Below are positions 1-11,548 of a stretch of DNA of 64,000 bases, in pieces. Numbering within the stretch: position 1 is the first letter of the stretch; the number at the start of each line of letters is the position of its first letter. This stretch comes from Haliotis asinina (lineage: Eukaryota > Mollusca > Gastropoda > Lepetellida > Haliotidae), in NCBI RefSeq assembly GCF_037392515.1, contig NC_090290.1:36295253-36359252 (forward strand), in the 5' to 3' direction. The position numbers were made by a program, and so were the translations under genes. A model generated the notes under the pieces. It was not told where the DNA came from. It did not search any database and worked only from the letters and a program-made list of their open reading frames with translations.

Positions 1-2350
1 ATACATTGATACCAAGATGTTATAGAATTTACCACCCACACCAACTCTTTAAAGACTTGACAGCAGAATTTTGTGATTAACTGTATCAAAGGCCTTAGAG
101 AAATCAATAAACAGACAGTAGAACCTTCCTTTTTTCTTAAATGAGTATTTCTGAACCATAGCTTGAAGTGAGAAAATGTGGTCAGTGGTAGAATAATTGC
201 TCCTAAACCCTGCCTGTGCTTCATGAATAATATTCTTCTCCTCACACCAAACCTGTAATCTACTGTTAAGAATGGAAGTGAATATTTTACACACTGAATC
301 AATAAGAGAAATACCTCTGTAATTATTAGGGTTACTTTTGCCACCAGATTTATAAAAAGGACAAATAATGCTTCTGCCCCAGTGCACAGGAAAAATACTT
401 TCCTGGAAAATCTTATTAAACAGCACTGTTAAGTAATTACTGATAAATGTCTTAGAAGCTTTAATGAAGTCAATTGCAATACCATCTGGTCCAGGGGACT
501 TGTTTTTTGCCAGTTTATCAATGTGAAATAAGACTTCATTTTCGGTAATGTCACAGTTTAATGTTACAAGCTCTTCATCCTTGTAGACCTCTGAATTGAT
601 ATCTCTGTCATGCACATTACCAGAACACTCAGTAAGAAGCCCTGAAAAGTGATTGTACCAGTTTTCACAACGTATATCGTATGTTTTGTCAGGTGTTGAT
701 ATTGAACCTGATTGCTTTAGTGTTCTCCAGAATTCTCTTGGGTTGTTTCTTGCTGCCATAAGTTTTTCTTTTTGAATATCAAAGTAAGCTGTTCGTTTGT
801 AGTTGAAAGTCTTCTTGAATGATTTACGTAGGGTTTTATAAATCAATATATCTAAGTTATTATCTCTATGGTCTCTCAGTGCTTTATATTTCAAATGTTT
901 TAATTGTTCAAGTTCTTCGTCCCACCATGGGGGCTGAGGTTTGGAATTAATGTCATGGAAACCTGAAAATACCTTCCTATTGTGTTCTGCAGCTCTTTGG
1001 TACAGCTCAGTAAAAACATTTAATGAATCTTCAATATTAATGTCTATATAGTGATATAATTCTCTACGTAGTTTTCCATACAGGCTTTGGAACTTAGAGA
1101 TAAACATATCACAGAGCTCTTCATTCCACACGTATTTAGTCCATACTGTTGTTGAATTACTCTCTATGCAATTGCTAGTTGGAGGATCTGTTGCTACAGG
1201 TGACTCGAGCACACCAGTAATGTTGGGTGGCTGGATATTCAGAGAACAGTAAATAGGAAAATGATCAGACACATCACATGTACCAACACCAAAATTAGCA
1301 ACTCTAGGAAACACAGATGTTGATGCAATCATGTAGTCTACTAGACTAGAACCATTATGTGTAACACAAGTAAACTGTCCTTGTTTATCCTTATATAGTC
1401 TACCATTCATGATATGGATTCCAAATGCACAGCACAGTTCCATCAGTTTTTTACCAAAGTTGTTATGATGTATGTTGTCTTTACTTGATCTGGACATTTC
1501 AAAATCATCTGAGGGATAATCATCAACATCTCTTACAATAAAATCAATATTATCATTAGGAATGAAGTCTAAAAACTCTTTAGTCCTAGCATTTAGGTCA
1601 CCAGCTAGAAATAGTTGTTTGTCCGGGTGATCAGCAGCTATAATATTTAAGTAATGTTCAAGCATGGCAATTCCATCACTGTCACTAGCATCATACACTG
1701 GAGAGCCCTCTGGCGAGATATAAGTAAATATAAGCAGAGTGTCTTTATCCCAATGCAAGCACTTAGCTGAGAAAAGTAGTGAGTGAGTTTAGTTTTACGT
1801 CGCACTTAGCAATATTCCAGCTATATGGCGACGGTCTGTAAATAATCGAGTCTGAACCAGACAATCCAGTGATCAACAACATGAGCATCGATCTGCGCAA
1901 TGGGGAACCGATGACATGTGTCAACCAAGTCAGCTAGTCTGACCACCCGATCCCGTTAGTCGCCTCTTACGACAAGCCTAGTCACCTTTTATGGCAAGCA
2001 TGGGTTGCTGAAGGCCGATTCTACCCCGGGACCTTCACGGGTCTGAGAAAAGTAAAACAACAGTGTTTTGAAAATGATCAAAAAGTCTTGTAATTATATC
2101 ATCCTGTAGCCATTTCTCCTTTATCAACACGGTGACTCCGCCACTGTGGCGGCCTAACTGTTTCATTTTATCTCTCACAGCGTTGACTGCTCGAAAACCG
2201 GACAAAAAGGCGGAAAATTCGTTATGAGCCTTCACAAATGATTCACAAAAAACATACTATATCGAAATTATGACACAAAGGTTTCACCTGGGAATATTCA
2301 TTGTCATGTTTATGTAGACCGCCGATATTCCACGTCAGAATGTTGAAAAT
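1..2350 (-). pseudogene. LINE ORF2 (APE endonuclease and reverse transcriptase), broken
   Basis: Reading starts just after ORF1 with the endonuclease opening ILTWNIGGLHKHD (about 2330-2295). It loses frame near 2245-2260, resumes as VKAHNEFSAFLSGF (2235 downward), is split by a SINE (1779-2042) and continues in frame at 1778. Visible endonuclease motifs are FLAGDLNART, SSLVDYMIAS and VSDHFPIYCSL. Visible RT motifs are PGPDGIAIDFIK, NNYRGISLIDSVCKIF, AQAGFRSNYSTTDHIF and motif A FIDFSKAFDTV. A TAA at 49-51 stops the frame, but the same frame then reads RVGVGGKFYNILVSMY to the window edge, so this is a nonsense change and not the natural end. RT motif C lies outside the window. SINE plus one target repeat totals 276 bp, a multiple of three, so the frame matches on both sides. 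Confidence 0.88.
1779..2042 (-). mobile_element. SINE-A, full length, inside LINE ORF2
   Basis: This is a 264-bp copy from the (GTGA)n end to the CTTCACGGGT end. It is flanked by an exact 12-bp target duplication, ctgagaaaagta, at 1767-1778 and 2043-2054. Duplications of this length point to target-primed retrotransposition. It carries the doubled head motif typical of the younger SINE-A type. Confidence 0.95.
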
Positions 2351-2368
2351 AAGGCCATGGCCATCGCA

Positions 2369-3391
2369 TCATTCGTCGGTTTGTTTATCTTCCGACTGGG
2401 TCCGTCCTTCACCTTCCTTGTCTATTTCATTTCCGGGTCCAAACAAACTGGCCCACGTGGTTGTGTTATTGTTTGAGTATGGCGGTTCTTTGTGCGATCC
2501 TTTCTCTTTCACGATGTTTTGGGAATTCCTATCATACACAAACACTTGACCATTTACAATAAGCTTATTTTGCCTCATCTTCGGGTTGTTTCCTGCATTC
2601 CTTGCCTTCACAAACCAAGGTGAAAGTGCTCGTCTGTCCTCTCGTATTTTCTGGGGGAAGTCCTCTGTCACACGCTTGTGTTGTGATCCCTCAGTCCTGT
2701 CCGCACGTGCTGCCTTGAAGATGTCGCTCTTATCTTTAGATGTCAGAAATTTCGCAATGATTGGAGAACCTGGCTTCCGCTGATTTAGCCGATGTGCTCG
2801 TATTATCACCATCTCGTAGGCGTTGCCCATATGTAAATCTTCAGATAGAAACTGACGCACCTTACTCTCCGATTGTTCCCACGTCTCGCCTTTATCGCCG
2901 GGAATCCCATGGAAAATTAGATTTTCTCTTCGGTTCCTAGATTCGAAGTCAGTAATCTTATCTTCCATCGCTGATAGTTTTGACTTTAGCTCTTTGTTTT
3001 CTTGTTGTAGATGATGAAGTTGGCTGCTAAAATCTGTCGCCATCTTGTCGACCTTGTCACTGAGGTTTACAAAGTTTTTGTTCATAGATTTGATATCAGT
3101 TTTCATTTCAAGGAGTATGGTCAATATATCAGTGCTGTCCTTTTCACTCACGTTTATGCCAAGTGCACCCGATTCGTCCACAGCCAGGGTTTGTTGTCGT
3201 GTAGTGGGTCCAGGGTTTGACTCGACATCGCCACATGTGATAAGTAGGACACTCATCAGACAAATTAAACGCACTCCTAGCGAGAGGTAACACCTCTCAA
3301 GTTTTAGTCCATGCATACTTAGGCCTTTTATCTTGTTTGGTTGGCAAAATGTGCCTATTTTGGCTCTGTATTGGGCTAAAGAAATGCCCAT
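2369..3391 (-). CDS. LINE ORF1 protein with N-terminal 2A peptide
   Basis: This 340-residue open frame looks intact. Residues 1-48 are short and partly hydrophobic and run into a canonical 2A motif ending DVESNPGP (residues 55-62). In viruses and some LINEs that motif makes the ribosome skip the Gly-Pro bond, so the first 61 residues could be released separately. Residues about 90-152 are heptad-rich and look like a coiled coil. Residues about 153-232 (start RRENLIFHGIP) match the RRM-like part of L1-type ORF1 proteins, which bind RNA and act as chaperones. A basic C-terminal region follows. The stop TGA at 2369-2371 lies directly before ORF2 in the same frame. Confidence 0.85.
   Translation of the reverse strand: MGISLAQYRAKIGTFCQPNKIKGLSMHGLKLERCYLSLGVRLICLMSVLLITCGDVESNPGPTTRQQTLAVDESGALGINVSEKDSTDILTILLEMKTDIKSMNKNFVNLSDKVDKMATDFSSQLHHLQQENKELKSKLSAMEDKITDFESRNRRENLIFHGIPGDKGETWEQSESKVRQFLSEDLHMGNAYEMVIIRAHRLNQRKPGSPIIAKFLTSKDKSDIFKAARADRTEGSQHKRVTEDFPQKIREDRRALSPWFVKARNAGNNPKMRQNKLIVNGQVFVYDRNSQNIVKEKGSHKEPPYSNNNTTTWASLFGPGNEIDKEGEGRTQSEDKQTDE
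3203..3232 (-). other. 2A ribosome-skipping motif in LINE ORF1
   Basis: The encoded residues are LITCGDVESNPGP. The D-V-E-S-N-P-G-P core matches the 2A consensus without deviation, and the predicted skip lies between G61 and P62 (codons about 3211-3206). Function is inferred from the motif. Confidence 0.85.
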
Positions 3392-3647
3392 TTTTCAGAG
3401 CTCGTAACTGACACGTCCACACACGAGCTCACGCATGCACAGTTCATATCTAAAACCACAAGCAGTTATTGATGCAATAGTTATTTAGGAGATAGTTCTG
3501 GACGTATGTGACCAGTTAGAGATCTCCAAAAAAGCCTGGGTTTCAGGAGGCTTTGACTGATGATATTAATGGATGTAAGAACATCTTGGAAAACCGAAGG
3601 GACACAAAGCATTGCAACAAAGGTCCAGTTTGGATGGTCTGGTTACA

Positions 3648-3759
<112 letters not shown>

Positions 3760-6460
3760 CTACAACACTGCTGAGTGCGATGTTAAAGAACACCCCGAAC
3801 GAAATGAAAGAAACTTGTACTTATAGCATCACACAGGAATGTGAAATAGGGAGATATGTAACTGAAATAATATCCATGTAATGGTGAATATTTTGAGTAC
3901 AACAATACTGTCTTATGTTATGCGATCTCTTGCCGCAAGAGAAATCAAGTGTATGGTTGTAACTGCCAACCTCGTTCTACCATTGAATTACAGTTACAGC
4001 TTACAGTTCAAACGCTGATCTTAGTCCCGGCAAACATCTTCAAAAGGACAAGGTCATCAGTGTGATCTAGAGTGACCTGGTTTATCCTCACTTTGCCCCC
4101 AGGCCACCAAGGATTATTATGGATTAGCGTTAACGATGTTTACACAAGCATGGGCGTGGTCTCACTAACTGGTGAACACAGTTCGTCCTGCAATTGGTGG
4201 TCTCAATTAGTGTTGTAACCTGAGATATGTTAACTAATTAAAATGAGTATAATTTGATAAATTGGTGAGTTATCAGGTCATACTATATAATGACCTGAAC
4301 AAAAAAATGTGTCATTGCAAAATGGCAAATGTTCAGGTTGACATAGAATTTGTTCCCAACAGTCGCTGTGGCAGAAGCCTTGCTTGCATGATTAACTCTG
4401 TGATCACACCCTGTAGCAACCTACAAACACTTTGTCGTAATCACGTCATCGACTTGACTTTGGTGTTTTTGTGCCCTCCTTCCTCTGGTCAAATACCTGA
4501 AGCATTTTCAACAATGTATTCCGCTGCTGAAGACACAGAGACCAACATGTTGCACGTGATGTAAAGGCCCCCTTCCGCAAAATACGGAAGTTCTTGACGT
4601 GAATGTAGATTTCGATCTATCTCAGTTCGTGTGGCCGTCTTGACGCTGATGCAGTTTCAGGAGCTGGTAAAAGCATTTCGAATTATTAATGAGCCTTATT
4701 TTTGTCTTGTGAAAGCACGCCTGAAACATGTGACACAACTGAGCGACCCAACATATCAAAGCAAAATGCAAGGAATGTATGCTTCCAGTTGGCAAATAAA
4801 GTATGCAGAACAGAAAAGTTTACTTTTTACTGGAGAAATATCTTATTATTTCACAAAGTGTCAAACATCTTTACTTACACTGTAATCCTAGCACACGCCG
4901 TTGTATGGTTACTTCACGAGTGTGCCGTAATGACATTACGCAACCTTCTATGATAGACTGTCCACGTCTTACATTTGCAAATGTATAGTACATCAAACTC
5001 GTTTTCACGTGTTATGGCACTGGAAATATTTTGTCTACAATAGGACAGCCACACAATATCATTAATGTGCTATTTGCTTATAAATCTCGTACGGATGCAC
5101 CAGACACCACTTACAAATATGATTTAGTTCATAAGTCATCTGGGATCTCTTCCAGTTGGCACTTTTTCCTCTCTCGTGGAAGAAAATCAATAACGAGTTA
5201 CGTGGGTGAAATCTCCCTCCACCCTATCTGACAAAATGAATCTTTGATCGGGGCATATTTATTAACTTTACCCCTCACAAAAACAGCAGCTAAGCCGAAA
5301 TCAATTACGTAAAGAATAAATACTTTTAACTATTACTTTAGTTTTCTGCGTTGTGGCATAATTCAGTTACTGACACGATATGTTCTTTCCGAGCTTTTCA
5401 ACCCCATCGGTTATAAATGCTCTCTGTTCAACTACACTACATTCCTTGCCGATCCTCGTACCTAATTTCGCACAGACTCACATCTCCTGGTCTTCATGGT
5501 GATGAACTCTATATCCTAACTTCTGACAACTTAACGTTTTGTTCATGAATTCACGTTGCTTTTGACCTCCTCTTTGTGCTCGCATTCTCACGTGACTACC
5601 ACTGTCTCTTCAATCACTCACCTCTGCACTCACATTCTCTTCTGCACCAAAAACCCTATGCGTTCACATTCTAATGTTCACCGATCGTCTCAGCTCATCT
5701 GTGTGCGCCGTGCTCACATTCTTCACTCCTATGGAACTCGTCCGTTAGCTCTTGTACTCAAACACTCCGGTCCGTTTCAACACCCCAGTGTCCTTTCCTC
5801 GTTCGCCTCTCTCACATACTCACATTCTCATCTCCCATCTACGTCAGTCTGTACTCGTGTACTCACTTTCTTAACCAAAGCTCGCTTTTACCAGAGCGGA
5901 ATTATTTCAGATTTGTTTCGCGTTTCCCCAAAAATTAAACACTCTCATGCAACTGGAAAACTGAATATGCGACCTTAAACCTAAAGTCGCTTTGAGCGCA
6001 TACTGACAATCCTCCACTGTTCATGTAGGGTATAATGGTTAAGTAGGACCAAGATTCTGTACTCTTGTCGGCCCCATTCTAGACGGACCATTGTTAACTT
6101 GAAGTACATGTTACCAAAAGCATCTACGAAAGGGATTTGTTTCTGAAGATCCTTCTTCCTGCGATTCCATGTGAGGTACGGTTCATTACTTCTTCAGATC
6201 TTAATGTTCTCTCGAGACGTATACAGGCGCAGAATCAGTTGTACACTGAAACGTGCAATCTTGAAAATGCAATATCTAACTATTGATTTCCTGGAAACGT
6301 TCTTTCAAGGATGTAGTCCTTGTGTCCAAACGAATTTTAACATAATATGAAAAGTCAAGATTTTTTCTCCTTTGGTGTCGTCCGAATGCCTTTGAAACGT
6401 ATGGAATGAAAGGGGGGTAAAGATCAACGATGGTTTTCAGCACTGCTGACATTATTCATC
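3760..6460. other. Intergenic stretch, no gene recognised
   Basis: I see no coding region or known repeat. The part 5540-5900 is CT-rich with a degenerate, irregularly repeated CTCACATTCT motif. It leaves a 140-residue Ser/His-rich frame at 5556-5978 that resembles no family I know. Confidence 0.6.
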
Positions 6461-6464
6461 AGGC

Positions 6465-6890
6465 AGGTTTGTTATCCTCGGCAACGGGGTATTAAAATGC
6501 GCTCCGTCCGTGCACATTTATCTTTAAAGACACTGTTTCTTCACAAAACTTGGCACATAGACAGATCTGGTGGTGTAATGGTGTATTTTGATAGTTTGGG
6601 TATTCTCAATAAAAAGTTTTGGAATTGCCATGGCAACAATTTTGACTTAGACTGAAATTGGTGGTAGTGCTCTTTCCCGGAGCATAACTCGGAAACCGTT
6701 CGTTATTTCTTCACCAAACGAGACACATAGACTGGTCTACCTGTGTACTGGTGCCTTTTGATAGTTTTGGAATTCTGAATAAATATTTTTGGTGTTTCCA
6801 TGGCAACAAGTTTAACTTCGACTGAAATGGGAGGTTATGCGGAGGAAATTGATGACTCTGTCTTCTTATACAATATTGAAACGTCCAAGT
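6465..6890 (+). repeat. Dispersed repeat E, copy 1, with internal duplication
   Basis: It starts with a ggggtattaaaatgc motif and a (CGTC)-type stretch. It then holds two diverged tandem blocks of about 155-175 bp (near 6530-6655 and 6670-6835). Each block has a cttcaccaaa or cttcacaaaa motif and ends in a ccatggcaacaa motif. Family E recurs at 11237-11548. The class is unknown. Confidence 0.7.
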
Positions 6891-6900
6891 AGAAGGCCAT

Positions 6901-7087
6901 CGGGATCGGGTGGTCAGGCTCGCTGACTTGGTTGACACATGCCATCGGTTCCCAATTGCGCAGATCTATGCTCATGTTTTTGATCACTGGATTGTCTGGT
7001 CCAGACTCGATTATTCACAGACCGCCGCCATGTAGGTGGAATATTGCTGAGTGCGGCGTAAAACTAAACTCACTCACTCACTCACTT
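6901..7087 (+). mobile_element. SINE-A, 5'-truncated
   Basis: The copy begins in the head at the gggatcgggtgg motif and runs to the gtaaaactaaactcactc tail, directly after repeat E. Loss of the head end fits incomplete reverse transcription. Confidence 0.85.
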
Positions 7088-7397
7088 AACTTTCTGTGAG
7101 TTATGGGCCTGTCATTATAGGGCTCAGCTCAGTTAGATTTAGTCATAAAGTCTCATTCATGTCTGTAACACGGTACCTTTTAAATTACCTTTCCGTGGGG
7201 AATTGTATCCAAATATCTCCGTCGATACAGCAATTGCAAAACGATCCTTTGCCGTCGAGACAAGAAGACAAAGTCATCAATATCCCCCGCAGAGGCATAA
7301 TATTCTTCATGAATATGTCTACAAGGTATGATTAGGCCGACGTTTCGGAAGCAGACTAACGAAAGGTGAAATGAACACAACCACGAAATTCAGTCTA

Positions 7398-7439
7398 AGT
7401 GGAATATTGCTGAGTGCGGCGTAAAACTAAACTCACTCA
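7398..7439 (+). mobile_element. SINE-A 3'-tail fragment
   Basis: Only the terminal 40 bp or so (ggaatattgctgagtgcgg to ACTC) is present. The stretch 7088-7397 before it shows no gene or recognised repeat. Confidence 0.7.
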
Positions 7440-7790
7440 TTCTGTGTTGAAAGGCAATCTCGCCGCGTTAGCCTTAAGGCTAAATCACATGGGGAGTCAA
7501 CAGAAATGTTCCCAACGGTGCCTATCATCATTTCAATTCTTAATGTTTTTCCCATCCACTGCAAGAACGTTATATTGTCATCCATCAGATAGATTTGAAT
7601 GCAGTTGACCTTACAGAATGACGTGAAGGAAATAATAGAATTACTCTGGTGTACTCAAAAGTACCACAATGAGTGAGTAGTGAGTTACAATTACAGTCTT
7701 ACACCCAAATCGTGCTTAAAGCGAATACTAGATGGACAATAGTTAAAAATAAATTAGGAATATCTGTCAGTGAAGGACATTAGGACCACT

Positions 7791-7963
7791 GGCTTCCAGC
7801 TTTCATTAACTCATTCCACTTGTTACTTTGTTATTGTTTTACCTGTACATATAAATACACCTCTGTATCCCTTTCTCAATCACCTGATGAAGTAGTAAGC
7901 ATTAACTCCGAAACGTTGTGTTCTCACATAAAGAAGTTGATATCCATAAAAATCTTCATTCTT
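7791..7963 (+). mobile_element. Short Penelope-like 3' end with hammerhead-like core
   Basis: The 173-bp insertion has an exact 12-bp target duplication, attaggaccact, at 7779-7790 and 7964-7975. It contains ctgatga (about 7884-7890) and cgaaac (about 7909-7914), separated by 18 nt that could form a weak stem II. This is the arrangement of a hammerhead ribozyme core, which Penelope-like elements are known to carry. It ends in a gatatccataaaaatc motif common at such ends. A clean stem I was not found by eye, so activity is unproven. Confidence 0.55.
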
Positions 7964-7975
7964 ATTAGGACCACT

Positions 7976-10021
7976 AGTTAATAACATATATCAACATAAA
8001 ACTAGTAATTGCTCTTCATAGTTAATAGGAAAAAATGTCCCTCAGTTATCCTAGTATGGACCAACAAGTCGTCAGCACGCTCCTTGAAGCTGTTGAAGAA
8101 TATGCTAAACACATGTAACTGGTGGATGTGTTTCTGACAGAGCAAGAGATGTTCTTTAGCCTTGAAAGAATGCAGAAACTAAAACAGGATCGGAGTTTGC
8201 AACTGTCATCCAAAGACTCGCTGCACAGCATATGTGTCGCTGGTCCTGTGATAAAGACCTCAAACAAAGTAACACTACCTCTGTTAGATAAAAGACTGTG
8301 GTATCATACCTTCCTCGATTAACGCTAAAATAACATAACCATTACAATTTTTAGATCACAATACATAAAAGACCAGACGTCTACAGAGGAGCGGATGTGC
8401 ATCTATAATATTAACATGTGGCATGAATCGAAAAGCTGAAAACTTTGCAGTCTCAGAAAAGAGACATGTTCAATTCGTTCAAAATCAACATTGTACACCA
8501 GCTTCTCTGAAACAGACAATTCTTTAATTTACATCACGAACATGCTGCGTCAACAAATTAATATCTTTTCATCCGTTTTATCGAATTTTACAACAAATAT
8601 GGATAATTAAAGAATTCTCAAAGAGGTCTTCACGAGTGATTAATATTAGATTGTTAGCTGCACATAACATTTTTCAGGCTACAGGACTACAGTGAGGGCA
8701 AGACACTTTTATGGATCAGTTTGTTTATTCTAATCAGTCGACATTTCAGAACACGACCTTTTAACGTTGCCAAGCAGGTGTAAAGAACCACTGGTAGTAA
8801 TGACATACAGCCATGCATGTTATGCCAACGTTCGCTAGAGTGAAAGCAATGAGATCGTAAAAGCAATGCCGTCAGGTTTGTCGATGCCACAAGGAGCACC
8901 GTGGAACTATGTTTCACGGGAGAAACTTCCCCACGCCTGTTCAAGTCAATGTTGTAAAACCAAGGTAAGCTATACAAACGCTACCGACGTCCGGAAGTTG
9001 ATGATGAATGAACGCATGCAAACGACATTCTACAAATGTTGAATTAAAGTGGAACAAAATTTGTCGAGCGATTTTTGGTGCGTTTGAGTGAAATATTTTT
9101 GTTGAGTATAAAAAGTGTTTCAAAATTATAGATTCTTTTCGTTAGTATTAAGTGGTGAAAATGTTACGACCTCCCTCATCTATACCTTGATCTTTATCAA
9201 CACCAGACATATCTGACGTTCGCAGAAGGACTTCAGTCTGATATGCACGTCTTGGGATGATACGGGGCAAGATATGGAAAATGGAGGGTAATCATCTCTA
9301 CATATTTAAGAACTGTTCTATTTAGTGATATATATATACGAGGACTGTCACTTTTTATGTTTGGCATTATCTGGAAGCAGACTGCAAGGCGTACCCTTGA
9401 GACCCAGTGCTCAGCAAAGTACTATAAAGTGTAATTTTCCAAACGTTTGTTCAGCACAGGCATTTCTGAAACAACAACTCCAAGCTAATAGACCAATATA
9501 GTCTTTGATGCCTGCCCATGACCTTTTCGTTTGGCAAGTAATCTTGCTATTCATACAGAAAACACTTGTGGTGGCGATGCGTATTAACGCAATGCAGACA
9601 TGCAGACTATCATATAACAAACAGTGTATAATGTAAACAAGTCAGGCGCTAGAGAAATTCGATAAATGAGGACCGCAATGAGTTGAGATTTAGATTTGTT
9701 AAAAGCATATTGCTTTGAACGATGCTTCAGTTCTGACATCTGTCAACGGAGGGTTTGCGCTGGAGAATAAAGGCGATCTACCCAACAGCTAAGCTCATTG
9801 ATGACCATTAACGTCCGACATCCACGTGGTGGTGCGTGAAATTAGACCCCTGTGTCTCCCGCTGTATATTGTTATCGTAGACAAAGTGACCAATTTCGCA
9901 AGATATATATTCTTTATGGAATAAGCGCACCACCTGACCACTTACTAACCGCATACAAAACACTGACTTTACTAATCTTGTCAATAGCGTCTGTTCTTGT
10001 ATAACACTGCACACCATAATT
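7976..10021. other. Intergenic stretch, no gene recognised
   Basis: Short frames (for example 8687-8977, 9411-9620 and 9808-10017 on the minus strand) show no family motifs and no compositional change. No repeat from the local families was recognised. Confidence 0.55.
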
Positions 10022-10224
10022 TCAGCTCTTTGGCGATTGTCTGTAAACGGCCGAGTCTAGCCTAGACAATCCAGCGAGCAACAGTATGAGCACCGGTTTA
10101 AGCAACTGGGATAAAATGACACATCTCAACCAAGTCAAAGAATCGAACCACCCAATCCCGTAGTCGCCTCTTACGACAAACGTGGGTTGCTGAAGACCAA
10201 TTCTAATCCGGAACGTCACAGGTC
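10022..10224 (-). mobile_element. SINE-A, old copy with single head motif
   Basis: This diverged copy lacks the (GTGA)n end. It has one gtcgcctcttacgaca motif instead of two and a gaccaattctaatccgg head, which marks the older subtype. Confidence 0.8.
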
Positions 10225-11236
10225 GACATTTTAATCATGAAGGATGTCAACAATGGCTTGGACTATGTGCGTGAGGCTTTTTTCAGGCTGAAATCCTTTT
10301 GATAATCGGAAAGTGGCATGCCGCACTCTTTTTTGTAATATTGTCTTGTCCACATTCTTGACACTACATATGTTTTCATGTTTGACAAATTGTCCTTAAG
10401 AAATAGTGTTTTAAAACATACTGTCAGGATGGTGTTAATCCATGCGCCATGCACATAAAGTCAGGTTTGTTTCCCAATATTATTTACACGTCTGTAGTAT
10501 AATGCCCACGTTAAATTCGTTAAACATAAGAACATTGTCGATACTTCTAATTCTGCCAGTCTGGCCTAACATAGTCTCTTTCCCAATTTCATATGGTTTT
10601 TTTTCTTTGTTTTTTATTTTAAAAAAAGACATAAAAACCTGGAGCCCAAGGAGTGTGACTAACAGAGCTCCCTTCGAACATGAGAAGAAGACATTCTATT
10701 ATCTACTGTTAAGGGAGCTGTTCCTTGGAGCGAAGGACACAGCAGTTCCTAAAGCTCAGGTATATTCAACGAATCACATTGTACTGCAGCTGTTTTCTCA
10801 TTGGTTACATAAATCTATGCTGATCAGATCGTAAACAGTGGCACTGTTACATCCTTTGTCAGCCTCCGGTAGTGATATGTGAGAGTTTTTTTTCTGGACA
10901 AATCATTACAGATGAAAAATTGAATTTGTCCACAATTTTATGTATCGTGCAGGTCAATCTCACCATAGCGAGTGATGGACAAGTAATGCTTGATCGTAAT
11001 CGAGGGATATAAGGATGTGGGGATCTGTGCCAGCACTTTGTTGTTTGTGGCGGTGTTTCATTTGTTTTTCAGCACTGTAACACGACAGGAGGGCGATTTC
11101 TAGACCAAGGTAGGCGTTATATGAGTCTTTAGAGAGCGTTGTCAATGGGAGCTGATAAGTAAATACACTGAAACTCCAGTAGTCAGAACGGTATCTGGTA
11201 AAATCAAGTCATTGTCTACTTCTGTTTGCCTATACG
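10225..11236. other. Intergenic stretch, no gene recognised
   Basis: A 130-residue frame at 10442-10834 is AT-rich and hydrophobic by composition and has no recognisable domain. Nothing else was seen. Confidence 0.5.
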
Positions 11237-11548
11237 GATTGTTATCCCCCGTAACGCGTTTTGCGGGGGTATTAAAATGCACCCATCCGTCCGTCCGCCC
11301 GTCCGTCCGTGCACATTTATCTTTTCCGGAGCAGAACTCTAAAACCGTTCAATATTTCTTCACCAAATATGACTCCTAGATTGGGCTAGTGGCGTACTGG
11401 TTGGTGCCTTTTTATGGTTTTGGAATTCTGAATCAAATATGTTTGGCGTTTCCATGGCAACAAGTTTGACTTCGACTGAAATTGAAGGTAATGCGGGGAT
11501 ATTGATGACTGTGTCTTCTTGTACAATATTGAAACGTCAATGTAGTAA
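11237..11548 (+). repeat. Dispersed repeat E, copy 2
   Basis: It opens with a cccccg/cgggggt hairpin (about 11245-11271) and a ggtattaaaatgcaccc motif. A CCGTC/CGTCC pentamer-like run follows, then the block ending in tccatggcaacaag. It matches 6465-6890 over most of its length but has one block instead of two. Confidence 0.75.

Larger units (their letters stand above)
1..3391 (-). mobile_element. CR1/L2/Jockey-superclade LINE, left-truncated by window edge
   Basis: This non-LTR retrotransposon reads right to left: ORF1 (2369-3391), then ORF2 (endonuclease plus start of reverse transcriptase, about 2345 down to position 1). The remainder of the RT and the 3' end lie outside the window. A SINE-A copy (1779-2042) is inserted in the endonuclease region with a 12-bp target duplication. 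ORF2 also carries a frameshift near 2245-2260 and an in-frame stop at 49-51, so the copy is dead. The 5' end is not defined; the AT-rich stretch 3392-3540 could be its 5' UTR. Clade placement rests on motif style and is approximate. Confidence 0.88.

Noticed and set aside
5556-5978. 140-residue secreted-looking protein
   Set aside because: Low-complexity CT-rich DNA with a degenerate CTCACATTCT repeat; no domain, no splice support.
10442-10834. 130-residue membrane-like protein
   Set aside because: Hydrophobicity comes from AT-rich composition; poly-T and poly-A runs are included and no homology was recognised.
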